From the NCBI GenBank assembly GCA_032622095.1, contig CP136068.1, positions 158,801,465-158,865,464 of the forward strand: a stretch of 64,000 bases of DNA. Reading direction: 5' to 3'. Below the pieces are notes generated by a model. That model saw only the letters and a program-made list of their open reading frames with translations, ran no database searches and was not told where the DNA came from. Position 1 is the first letter of the stretch, and every line of letters begins with the position of its first letter. Positions 12,256-22,458 of the stretch are shown piece after piece. Source of the stretch: Siphonodentalium dalli. Taxonomy: Eukaryota > Mollusca > Scaphopoda > Gadilida > Siphonodentaliidae. The position numbers were made by a program, and so were the translations under genes.

Positions 12256-15200
12256 AGATCTTCCAAAATATATAATAGACTAGAAGGTGACCCGACTTCG
12301 TCCGGGCTTTGACCTTGAATTGTCCATTTTGAAGGTCAAGGTCAAGTGGGGTCACGATTTGACCAGTCCAAAAACACTGCCCGGACAAAAGTACCCGACA
12401 AACGTGCCCGTCGAAATCCATCCGGTTTTACCCGATTTGACCTTGAATTGATCATTTTGAAGGTCAAGGTCTGGTCGGGGTCACGACTGGACCCGTCCAA
12501 AACAATCAGTGGACAAAAGTAACCACACGTATCAAATTTCGTCGAAATCCCATCAAAATTGGCGATTTGACCTTGAAGTTACCCGATTTCAAGGTCAATG
12601 TCACGTCGCACGGGCAAATGAATATGCTTATGAGACTCGCCATAAGAAAGTACCCCCACATACCAAGTTTCATCGAAATCCCGTGATATTCGGGCGTTTG
12701 ACCTTGAAATGACCCGATTTCAAGGTCAAGGTGACGTCGCGCGGACAAATTAATATGCCTATGTTCGTCCCCGGCCGAAAATACCCCCACATACCAAGTT
12801 TCATCGAAATCGGTTGGGACGTTTTCGAGTTCATCGCGAACACACACACAGACACACAGACACACAGACAGATCTTCCAAAATATATAATAGACTAGAAG
12901 GTGACCCGACTTCGTCCGGGCTTCGACCTTGAATTGACTATTTTGAAGGTCAAAGTCAGGTGGGGTCAAACACCAACACCCCAAAAATGGTGGAAATCGG
13001 CCCAGCTCATTAATTATCAAGTTTCAACGTACAGATAAATTACCATCGGTGCCCGAGATATCGTCAAGACGTCTGAAACAGTCAAATGCATCGGCCGGTT
13101 AAGCGTTAACGTGATCTAACGTTATGAACTCTAACGACGTCATAGAAGTTATGCATTGTTTTTATCCTGATGGAAGATAGTACCACTTCTTCTTGATAAT
13201 TGAGGCAGATAACTAAAACGTATACATACGCATTATATATCGTTGGAAAGAGGAAACACGAAAGATTCTCACAGTGTCATTATTATGACTGGCATTTAAT
13301 TATTCGCGCTGTTTCGAATCGATTTTTAAGCACCGAACTCAAATGAAAGTCCCGTAACACAGCGTAAAAACAGATTTGACCTCGGCACGTGAAACGTTGA
13401 CCTCGTATCTGAAAATCAATATGCATATGCCACCCCCCGGCCGAAAATACCCCCACATACCAAGTTTCATCGAAATCGGGTCGGCCGTTTTCGAGTTCAT
13501 CGCGAACACACACACAGACAGACAGACAGATCTTCCAAAATATATAATAGACTAGAAGGTGACCCGACTTCGTCCGGGCTTGGACCTTGAATTGACCATT
13601 TTGAAGGTCACGGTCAGGTGGGGTAACGATTTGACCCGTCCAAAACACTGCCCGGACAAAAGTACCCGACAAAAGTACCCGTCGAAATCCATCCGGTTTT
13701 ACCCGATTTGACCTTGAATTGATCATGTTGAAGGTCAAGGTCAGGTCGGGGTCACGATTTGACCCGTCCAAAACACTCAGTTGACAAAAGTACCCACATG
13801 TATCAAATTTCGTCGAAATCCCATCAAAATCGCGATTTGACCTTGAATTGACCCGATTTCAAGGTCAAGATCACGTCGCACGGGCAAGTGAATATGCTTA
13901 TGAGACTCCCCATACGAAGGTACCCCCACATACCAAGTTTCATCGAAATCCCGTGATATTCGGGCGTTTGACCTAGGAATGACCCGATGTCAAGGTCAAG
14001 GTCACGTCGCACGGGCAAATTAATATGCCCATGCCACCCCCCGGCCGAAAATACCCCCACATACCAAGTTTCATCGAAATCGGGTCGGCCGTTTTCGAGT
14101 TCATCGCGAACACACAGACACACAAACACACAGACACACAGATCTTCCAAAATATATAATAGATACTAGAAGGTGACCCGACTTCGTCCGGGCTTTGACC
14201 TTGAATTGTCCATTTTGAAGGTCAAGGTCAAGTGGGGTCACGATTTGACCAGTCCAAAACACTGCCCGGACAAAAGTACCCGACAAACGGGCCCGTCGAA
14301 ATCCATCCGGTTTTACCCGATTTGACCTTGAATTGATCATTTTGAAGGTGAATGTCATGTCGGGGTCACGATTTGACCCGTCCAAAGCACTCAGGGGACA
14401 AAAGTAACCCTATGTATAAAATTTCGTCGAAATCCCATCAAAATTGGCGATTTGACCTTGAATTGACCCGATTTCAAGGTCAAGGTCACGTCGTACGGGC
14501 AAATGAATATGCTTATGAGACTCCCCATACGAAGGTACCCCCACATACCAAGTTTCATCGAAATCCCGTGATATTCGGGCGTTTGACCTAGGAATGACCC
14601 GATTTCAAGGTCAAGGTCACGTCGCACGGGCAAATTAATATGCCCATGCCACCCCCCGGCCGAAAATACCCCCACATACCAAGTTTCATCGAAATCCCGT
14701 GATATTCGGGCGTTTGACCTTGAAATGACCCGATTTCAAGGTCAAGGTGACGTCGCACGGACAAATTAATATGCCTATGTTCGTCCCCGGCCGAAAATAC
14801 CCCCACATACCAAGTTTCATCGAAATCGGGTGGGCCGTTTTCGAGTTAATCGCGAACACACAGACAGACACACAGGCACACAGGTCTTCCAAAATATAAT
14901 ACTAGAAGGTGACCCGACTTCGTCCGGGCTTTGACATTGAATTGACCATTTTGAAGGTCAAGGTCAGGTGGGGTCACGATTTGACCCGTCCAAAACACTC
15001 CCTGGAAACAATTACCACTATGGTCCACTAAGTATCAAATTTTGTCAAAATCCGTCTGGCAATTTTCCAACACCAACACCCCAAAAATGGTGGAAATTGG
15101 GCAAGCGGATACCGGGAAATCGGCCCAGCGGATACCGAGATACCCTATGTATCAAATTTCGTCCGTAAAAATCCGCCAGTTTTACCCGATTTGATTTCCA

Positions 15201-15289
15201 CTAAAGTATGTAAACGCGCCTCATATACACACGCTCATTAATTATCAAGCTTCAACGTAAAGATAAATTAGCATTGTGTGGTAAATTTT

Positions 15290-15755
15290 AACTAATTATT
15301 TTCTCGCAGTCAAAGTTGAACAATTTCGATGTTGTTGACATTGACGGCTTGGGGCCACCGGTAGATTCCATTTCGCAACAACGAAGTATCATTTCAGCTA
15401 AATGGATTCTTGGATGAGATTCCAGACCCGCGGGGTAAATGTAAACAGCTTGAGCCTATGCGTGGTGTGAATATACAAAAAATAAATCTATCGACAATAG
15501 ACCTAAGAATATTAGCTGTAACAAAATTTATATATCAGAAATTGTAATAAATGATATATTTTGGGATAGATGCACGATTTTTAATAGCCTGCAAATTGAC
15601 AATATATATTGTAAATGTTATAATTTTGGGAAAAATACACGATGCGTAATTGCATGCCTGCAAATTGCTAACGTTCGTCGACGTATGAATATAGAGTTAT
15701 CCTCCCTGCATCGCAGTGCTAAATCCGGCGTGATAGCACTGCGGATCCCGAGATA
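15290..15755. other. Non-repeat island inside the cluster
   Basis: This stretch interrupts the repeat cluster. On the plus strand, TTTTCTCGCAG at about 15299-15309 resembles a splice acceptor and is followed by about 35 open codons (SKLNNFDVVDIDGLGPP...) ending at a stop near 15416. It might be an exon remnant of Element A or captured DNA. There is no recognised domain and the call is weak. Confidence 0.35.
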
Positions 15756-16397
15756 TGAGTTTTGAAGGTCACGTCGCACGGGCAAATCAATAGGCCTATG
15801 TTAACCCCCGGCCGAAAATACCCCCACGTACCAAGTTTCATCGAAATCGGCTGGGCCATTTTCGAGTCCATCGATTACACACACACACACAGACAGATAC
15901 ACACACACACACACACAGATCTTTCAAAATATATAATAGATATATATATATATATATATATATAATAGAAGGTGACCCGACTTCGTCCGGGCTTTGACCT
16001 TGAATTGTCCATTTTGAAGGTCAAGGTCAAGTGGGGTCACGATTTGACCAGTCCAAAAACACTGCCCGGACAAAAGTACCCGACAAACGTGCCCGTCGAA
16101 ATCCATCCGGTTTTACCCGATTTGACCTTGAATTGATCATTTTGAAGGTCAAGGTCTGGTCGGGGTCACGATTGGACCCGTCCAAAACAATCAGTGGACA
16201 AAACTAACCCCACGTATCAAATTTCGTCGAAATCCCATCAAAATTGGCGATTTGACCTTGAAGTTACCCGATTTCAAGGTCAAGGTCACGTCGCACGGGC
16301 AAATGAACATGCTTATGAGACTCGCCATAAGAAAGTACCCCCACATACCAAGTTTCATCGAAATCCCGTGATATTCGGGCGTTTGACCTTGAAATGA

Positions 16398-16674
16398 CCC
16401 GATAATTTTGAGACATGTATATTCGATCGATATATAGTTTCATCATTGTGCGGTCTTTTTTCAATCCCGAAATTTGTACTCAATTTCGATGTATACACCA
16501 GATTTCTCGATATTTTAATGACATTTGGCCAGTTATCTCCTTTTTTGCTGCATCCTATACATAAAAAATGCAAAACCAGAAAAGTTGATTTTTTCAAGAC
16601 CGCTGCATGTGTTTCGACCGCACAACGATGAAGCTATATATCGACATAATATACATGTCTCAAAATTATCGGGG
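16398..16674. mobile_element. Foldback element with about 55-bp inverted arms
   Basis: The arms start CCCGATAATTTTGAGACATG and mirror ...CATGTCTCAAAATTATCGGG. Similarity continues through a diverged GATATATAG and the GTGCGGTC/ACCGCACAA region. The centre holds about 165 bp without a clear ORF. It truncates the last unit of the TGACCTTGA cluster. Confidence 0.7.
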
Positions 16675-16806
16675 CTGAAATGCCCTTAACAAATATTTTT
16701 TCAATCCCATCATTTTATAGACAAAAGACAACCTAAAGAGGTTGAACAAGGAGAGATGTTAACAATTAAAGCACCAGATAACTAGTTTTTACTGGTATGC
16801 AAAAAA

Positions 16807-16850
16807 TAGGCAGACCGGATTTCGTCTGCATAATGTCGCAGTCTGCCTAA
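16807..16850. repeat. 45-bp hairpin TAGGCAGAC...GTCTGCCTA, copy 2
   Basis: Reverse-orientation partner of 8607-8651, about 44 bp with one or two differences. Possibly a tiny dispersed hairpin repeat. Confidence 0.65.
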
Positions 16851-17177
16851 TGATGCATTCAAAGTTACAATATACAGTATTCAGTATTAAGTCGGTAATA
16901 CGCCGTTGAAGTGACGAATTTCCCCCAAAAAAAACAAAATATCGAGTAATTTATTTATATTACTGGGCAGTATGCCAATGTAGTGGCATAATATTACAAC
17001 ATATATTACTCACCTTCTTTGGCACGTCCATCTCGTATTCATTCGTCCAATATTTGCGTTTAAAACATTACTAAAACGCGTGTTTATTACCCACGCATGT
17101 CATCTCTGTCGCACAATGAGCAAAATGTGACAGAACACCGGAATATTTGCTCGCTAAGCACGTAAATATTGCTCGGG

Positions 17178-17214
17178 AGAGCACCACATTCCTAGGAATA
17201 GATCCTCCACAGTG
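17178..17214 (-). repeat. Right terminal inverted repeat of Element A
   Basis: Exact mirror of 5887-5923. The target duplication TTACACAC follows at 17215-17222. Confidence 0.9.
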
Positions 17215-17222
17215 TTACACAC

Positions 17223-17912
17223 AGAACAATCTTTATTCGAATGTTATCATATACGTACAGATTTTCTGACAATGAACAGCATCTGGAAACAAATAATAGC
17301 TATGGCACAAAAGCTCAACCAACCCTTATTTCGTATTGAAAGCCCTTTCCTTCCAAGTAATTTTGTCATCCCATTGAACAATACTCATGGTGGACAGGAC
17401 TTCTACAAAATTTTAAATTCAATGAATATCGTACCAAAATCCCATACAAGATGGCAGGCCGAATTTGAGGATAATGACATTCAATGGGAAAACTACAACC
17501 GGCTTGCTTTCACCACGACGCCTGACACGAAAATGTGGTGGTTACAATATAGAATTAATCATAGAATACTTTCCACAAAGAAATTTCTTAAAATGGTCAA
17601 CCTAGAACAAAATGATTTATGTAATCGCTGCGCCACAACATCTGAAGATATATCCCATATTTTTGGGACTGTCCGCTTGTAAAAAAAACTTTATAAATGA
17701 TGTTACTATTTGGTGCAAATCAAATGGTATCGCCTTGTTAGCCACAAGAAAGATTGCAATTCTTGGATCCCTATCAATGGGCGGTAACTCACTAACGCTA
17801 TGATGAATCTGTTTTGGCTACTGATAAAACAATACATATATAAAACTAAATTTAATCCTGATATGTTATCACTAAAATCCTTTCTATCAGAACTACAATC
17901 TAGATATTGACA
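17223..17912 (+). pseudogene. LINE B C-terminal domain
   Basis: This resumes LINE B after Element A. It reads FECYHIRTDFL, then WWLQYRINHRILSTKKFL, then a C-terminal zinc motif NDLCNRCATTSEDISHIF (CxxC...H), as in L1-like elements. A stop near 17680 and frame changes separate it from the last recognisable piece, which includes LLIKQYIYKTKF and SFLSELQSRY (about 17808-17910). The short open reading upstream of 17223 is Element A end plus target duplication. Confidence 0.82.
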
Positions 17913-18456
17913 GGAGAAATTGTTGGGACAGTGCCAAATGAAATTACCCTCTTTTGAGAAAAACTGGTTTTTAATCATTGAAGCTCTTAACAAAACGTCA
18001 GAAGCAAACAAACCATGATGTATCAAAATATCGTTCCCACCAAAACCCAAGTTTACCTCTCAAACTCACAAGTATTGACCAGAGAAATAAGTGCCGAGAA
18101 ACCGCCGAGTTAATCCACCAGAAAGGGAAAAAACTTATTTCAACACATCAATCAAAATCCCATTATACTCAGCAAAGAGCAATATATACACAATTAATAT
18201 CTTATAAGCATTGAACCTACCGATATTAGCTCTTTGACTAAACCTATGTCTAACATAGCTTGCGGGACCCATACCAGAAACGTGTATAATTAAAAACTTG
18301 TCGCGATGAGTGAAAGAGCATGTGAGCGAAAGGATGTATGCAGGTTACTGATAGACTGGGGATGAAAGAGTTAGTGTGGGATCTTTTTTTGCAAATCTTG
18401 TTACAATATTTATATACATTTAATCTTGATCAATAAAAACTTTAAAAAAAAGAAGA
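17913..18456 (+). other. LINE B 3' UTR and A-rich tail
   Basis: No long coding frame. It ends CAATAAAAACTTTAAAAAAAAG at about 18430-18451, a poly(A) signal and short A tail that mark the 3' end of the LINE. The minisatellite follows at once. Confidence 0.7.
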
Positions 18457-18457
18457 A

Positions 18458-19160
18458 GATAAAATAGAGGGGTGAATCCTATCCTGCGTACCAGATAAAA
18501 TAGAGGGGCGAATCCTATCCTCGTACCAAATACAATATAGGGGTGAATCCTGCGTACCAGATAATATAGAGGGGTGAATCCTACGTACCAGATAAAATAG
18601 AAGGGTGAATCCTGCGTACCAGATAAAATAGAGGGGTGAATCCTGCGTACCTGATAAAATAGAGGGGTGAATCCTGCGTACCAGATAAAATAGAGGGGTG
18701 AATCCTGCGTACCAGATAAAATAGAGGGGTGAATCCTGCGTACCTGATAAAATAGAGGGGTGAATCCTGCGTACCAGATAATATAGAGGGGTGAATCCTG
18801 CGTACCAGATAAAATAGAGGGGTGAATCCTGCGTACCTGATAAAATAGAGGGGTGAATCCTGCGTACCAGATAAAATAGAGGGGTGAATCCTATCATGCG
18901 TACCAGATAAAATAGAGGGGTGAATCTTATCCTGCGTACCAAATACAATATAGGGGTGAATCCGCGTACCAAATACAATATAGGGGTGAATCCTGCGTAC
19001 CAAATACAATATAGGGGTGAATCCTGCGTACCAAATACAATATAGGGGTGAATCCTGCGTACCAAATACAATATAGGGGTGAATCCTGCGTACCAAATAC
19101 AATATAGGGGTGAATCCTGCGTACCAAATACAATATAGGGGTGAATCCTGCGTACCAGAT
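18458..19160. repeat. 31-bp minisatellite, about 22 copies
   Basis: The unit is GGGGTGAATCCTGCGTACC plus a 12-base spacer. The left two thirds use AGATAAAATAGA and the right third (about 18940-19150) uses AAATACAATATA, so two variants have spread in blocks. Because 31 is not a multiple of 3 and the unit lacks stops on the minus strand in all frames, long minus-strand open readings of 31-residue period appear. They are an artefact of the repeat. Related strings reappear at about 20158-20215. Confidence 0.9.
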
Positions 19161-19796
19161 AAGAAAATATAGAATACAAGTCACAGTTAATTTTCACACA
19201 TTAACATTTTGCTGATGTAATGGTCATACTTTCAACATATCAAGTTGTATGGTACTGAGTTACGTCAAAATATGCCATTTTGGCTAAGAAATAATCAAAT
19301 TTTGAACAAATGGTGCTATAAAAGCTGCCTATACCAGCCTTGTTGAGTCCTTAATAACGATTAAAATGAGCATAGGAATCCCTAGTACCAGTTAACAAAT
19401 TAAAGACATATTTTACCCCATTTTTTTCGCTGTTAGCATTTTTTTAGCATGTCTCACTTATAGTTCTACATTTGTGTTGATGTCCATACTTATGTCTTAT
19501 ATTTTCAATTGTATTTTATGTTTAACATGTCAAGCGTTTTAGAGCACTTCGGTGGATTTTACGCTAAACAAAACTGTTATTTATTTATTTATTTATTTAT
19601 ATTGCCTTTACTGCGGTTGAGAATTAGGTTAAGTTTGGGTATTTTCTAGTTTGGTTCTTAGTATATAATTTTATCCATTCGCTATTTACTATTATTTTAG
19701 GATGTGTGCCATGTTTGTATTGTAAGCGCATTGAAACTAATATATTGTATAATGCGCTGTAAATGTATCTATAATAATAATAATAATAATAATAAT
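19161..19796. other. AT-rich spacer with simple repeats
   Basis: No gene seen. It contains (TTTA)n at about 19578-19602 and (AAT)n at about 19771-19797. The latter directly abuts the hAT fragment. Confidence 0.6.
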
Positions 19797-20158
19797 ATGT
19801 ACTTGTTTGGGTGCGTGAAGCTGATCAGTTAGTATCCAGGCGCTATGCCAACTGGAGGAATGTACCATTCTACTAACATCGCCGAAAATCTAAGCAAATC
19901 GACCATACCATTCCACAGAAAACATCGTCTGAACTACGCTCAAATGTAAATATTTACTACTCTATTCGGGACGCATCTATCTGCAATAAACTAACGAAAA
20001 CGATTTCGCCATCGAGAGTCACTGCATTTAATTAATATATAAGAATGACAGTGTGTGTTGTAAATTTGGATTAATATTCGTAAAAATAACTACTTTGAGC
20101 AATATTATTCTCAATATCTGTTTGGTCACCCAACCTGAGTGTTTCACATCACTTTAAC
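19797..20158 (+). mobile_element. Second hAT copy, internal fragment
   Basis: Aligns along its length with about 3705-4068 of the first hAT element. Both share GGGTGCGTGAA, AGTTAGTATCCAG, CTATGCCAACTGGAGGAAT, AAAACATCGTCTGAACTACG, ATTTAATTAATATATAAGAATGAC and GTGTTTCACATCACTTTAA, with scattered substitutions. Neither terminal repeat is present, so it is a truncated relic. On its right it runs into strings similar to the minisatellite unit (GTGAATC.CGCGTACC). Confidence 0.82.
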
Positions 20159-20242
20159 ATAGAGGTGTGAATCACGCGTACCGCCTGAAATGGACTGAAT
20201 ATCGCGTACCAAAAGAGGGGGCGGGGGAGGTAACCTCCTTAA

Positions 20243-20420
20243 AGGTACTCAATCCGAATTAACGCTCGCAAATTACTATTTCCTTGGCTTCGGGGGTAAA
20301 ATATATTTGATTCGAGTCGATGAACACACCCATCAAAGCTAGGAGTTATCAGATTTCGATGTTTGAAATCTATTAGTTTAATTTTAAGTGGCCCAGTAAC
20401 ACCCCGTGTACGTGGTACGG
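20243..20420. mobile_element. TTAA-type MITE, copy 1 (left end only)
   Basis: Preceded by TTAA (20239-20242), starts AGGTACTCAATCC, then AAATTACTATTTCCTTGGCTTC, GATTCGAGTCGATG and CCATCAAAGCT. These strings are shared with the complete copies at 30422-30835 and 36318-36776. The right terminal repeat was not found, so the copy is truncated. The right limit given is approximate. Confidence 0.7.
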
Positions 20421-22119
20421 CCAAAGCCGAGGATACGACCAAAGCCGAGGAAATGGGAAAGTCATTTCCATGTATATATGATATGGGGATATGTTTGTTT
20501 CTCATTGTAAAACAGACATCGAGCATCGTATGTGTGTGACCACACGAAGCAGAAGTATTTATCCACCAGTTGTCGTTAAGTTTTCCCAGATCAGACCATT
20601 AATTTTTTGTTGGCGAATTTTTTCAATGGTGTTTTTGCTTTTGCTCACTCAATTTTTCGAGACCATCCATTCACTAGTATAGTTCCTGGACTTCCACGCT
20701 TCCAAAACAAATGCCGGTCTATAGTTGAATCTGTCAATGAAGCATAGGATTTGACAGAATTTTTAAAATCCATGTCGTTCTCAATATCCGCGCGATATGA
20801 AGGGACCACTGTCGGTCCAGAAAGATCCGAAAGGCACAGATGAAGATCCGACCAAACGCCGAGTTTCTGTGCAGTAAATATGCGTATTACTTAAGGAGTT
20901 CTGATGAGTTTTCGAGTGTTTATGTGTATCTGAGACTGATCAATTGGACTGCGAATGACATCGAAAATATGAATCCATAAGATATTCGAAATATTGTGTG
21001 CATATATATTATGAATATGTTTCAATTGAAATTAATTGAACATCCATCTCAGCATTCAGATTTGCGATCTCAAGAACGTGAACAAATGATAACGCGATAC
21101 CTTGATTACACGTACGTGAATGCTGCCGTTCGCATGCATGCAGCTAATCGGATATTCGTTTAGTATTAACATGCTTGGAGTTTGTATATATACCACACAT
21201 GCCGGACGACACGGCGTATCAACGATTTGTTCTAATCATGTTTATTGTACAGACTTTATGACTCGTTCCCACTCGATTAGACCATTACGCGACAATGAAA
21301 CCGAAAGAATATACATATATCGTATTGCTCCAAATTATGCAATTCTGGCTTTTTAAAGAGTCATGAGATAAAATTGTAACGATTCTATGTTAACACACTA
21401 AACATCCGAACATATATCATCACAATGTGTGGCACACGTGTGTGCCTTCTTATCTGGATATCGATGTGCCTCTGTATTGTGTCTATGTAGCACATGTAGT
21501 CAGCTTACCAACCTACAACACCATGTTTAAACAAAATCAAACCAGACCATGCGGTTTTGATAAATAGCGTATCTTCCTCAGATGAAGCTATTATGTTACA
21601 CCAACACACCACTGCCACATCCCTATAACCGATTGGATGAACTAGCCGACTAAAAGGCAGAGAATGTTATCTTCGGTTGTAGCCTAGTTTGTTCGCGGAT
21701 AGAGCACGTATAAATATTTATCTTTTTTTCTTGTGATGTTTTGTATAAGAATTATCATTGGAAATTTCTCGCCTGACTGCCACCATGTGCTATGATATAC
21801 AGTTTTCTCTGTTGAATGGTTTGACAGAGGTTAAGACTCCCACAACAAAACAAATACTCTCCCTGAAGACAAATAAATGTATGATGCATGACACGTTATA
21901 CTCATCATCGGGTATCGTGAATGTTTGCACGTGTTGAGCTATAATCACAACAATTATCTCTGTCTGTGAACAAAGCAAAAACAGCCAGTCCGCATAAAAT
22001 CACCGGGCACTGAAGGCTTAATTAAAGTATAATTAATCCCTTGATCGGTCAATTCATCCGTTCCCTAATGTGTTGCGCCGATATTTTGTGGCATCTCGAA
22101 TTTAGTATTATGAAACACC
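20421..22119. other. Spacer, nothing recognised
   Basis: Only short open frames without motifs. 21330-21418 is an inverted, diverged match to 37746-37840 (shared strings include AAATTATGCAATT, ATAAAATTGTAACGA and TTAACACACTAAACATCCGA), so at least that part is a dispersed repeat. Confidence 0.5.
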
Positions 22120-22458
22120 ATGACTGAATCAGACGCGTCATTGGAAATTGTGCCTGTAGAGGAAGCGTTAGGGAAAGCAAGATGCGACTTGTGAGGAAAA
22201 TATTTTTCTACAAATTACAACCTAAAGCGGCATCTTAAAATACATGTTGGTGACGAATCCCCGAAATGTTCGGCGTGCACTCAGTTTTTTTCAACAGAAG
22301 AAGAATTAACGAGCCACAATCGCTCCAAGCATGCATATCACAGCCCCTGTTCGGAGTGAGGACACCCATTTAGGAGAAAGCGTGATTTGAATACACATTT
22401 CAGACGGAAACATTGTTCTAAAAAAGACCCCTTATTGCATCATCATTGCTTCGGGTAG
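22120..22458 (+). pseudogene. Three-finger C2H2 zinc-finger ORF with two in-frame TGA codons
   Basis: From the ATG at 22120 the frame runs 112 codons to TAG (22456-22458), with an AATAAA about 97 bp downstream (22555-22560). Three classical C2H2 fingers are spaced as usual. Finger 1: Cys22, TGA at codon 25, His38, His42. Finger 2: Cys50, Cys53, His66, His71. Finger 3: Cys77, TGA at codon 80, His93, His98. The only two internal stops lie exactly where the second Cys ligand of fingers 1 and 3 belongs, both in the context GTGAGGA. The simplest reading is a single-exon or retroposed zinc-finger gene that has decayed. Alternatives are selenocysteine or another recoding of UGA, or sequence error. 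Without recoding only 24 residues would be made. Confidence 0.75.

Larger units (their letters stand above)
8679..16397 (+). repeat. Cluster of head-to-tail TGACCTTGA-rich dispersed repeats
   Basis: About ten units begin with (A/T)CTAGAAGGTGACCCGACTTCG near 8679, 9464, 10058, 11451, 12280, 12893, 13551, 14165, 14901 and 15964 (the last begins AATAGAAGG). Most end with GTTTTCGAGTTCATCGCG, an (AC/AGAC)n microsatellite and GATCTTCCAAAATATATAATAG, with the next unit starting directly. Inside are monomers of roughly 110-130 bp, each with an inverted pair TGACCTTGAA...TTNAAGGTCAAGGTCA, then CATACCAAGTTTCATCGAAATC. Lengths and orders vary by deletion or recombination between monomers. The microsatellite tail resembles the 3' ends of RTE-type LINE/SINE families, but I see no RT and no convincing pol III head. 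Small open frames here are by-products of the repeat. Confidence 0.85.
5887..17214. mobile_element. Element A: 11.3-kb DNA transposon with 37-bp TIRs
   Basis: The first 37 bases (5887-5923, starting CACTGTGGAGGATC) are the exact reverse complement of 17178-17214. Beyond that, weaker mirror similarity continues (AGCAATATTTA and ATTCCGGTG on both sides). TTACACAC flanks both ends. These are the marks of a cut-and-paste insertion into LINE B. The 8-bp duplication would suit hAT, P, Merlin or Mutator-like elements, but the CACTG start is also seen in CACTA-like ones, so the superfamily is open. No transposase was recognised. The interior is largely other repeats, so this is either a decayed autonomous copy or a non-autonomous carrier swollen by insertions. 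Confidence 0.88.
1640..18456 (+). mobile_element. LINE B: L1/Tx1-like retrotransposon split by two insertions
   Basis: The element's own DNA is 1640-3497, 4573-5886 and 17223-18456, roughly 4.4 kb in total. Order: short 5' leader, AP endonuclease (1788-2500), linker with the L1-type motif RSRAKWIEDGEKPTKYF (about 2925-2980), reverse transcriptase, C-terminal zinc motif (about 17610-17670), 3' UTR, and an A-rich end with AATAAA (18432-18437). It is interrupted by a hAT element (3498-4564) and by Element A (5887-17214). Both sites have 8-bp target duplications, so the LINE is older than both. Several frameshifts and stops make it inactive. No ORF1 is visible upstream. The start near 1640 is inferred from where LINE A's tail ends. 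Confidence 0.85.

Noticed and set aside
9246-14892. Many open frames of 60-198 codons on both strands in the TGACCTTGA cluster
   Set aside because: They follow the repeat units, repeat the same residues in several frames, end in microsatellite-coded runs (CVCVCV) and show no domain.
16398-16674. TGAAATG near both sides as target duplication of the foldback element
   Set aside because: The left copy belongs to the surrounding repeat consensus (CCTTGAAATGACCCGA), and the host sequence does not resume on the right.
18458-19160. CRISPR-like regular array
   Set aside because: The unit is continuous, the spacer part is itself one of two repeated variants, there are no unique spacers or cas genes, and the context is eukaryotic.
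18442-19197. 251-codon minus-strand open frame over the minisatellite
   Set aside because: It is a product of a stop-free 31-bp unit read three frames in turn and is not a gene.
20880-20925. CTGATGAG string as a hammerhead ribozyme core
   Set aside because: No matching GAAA arm and no flanking stems were found.
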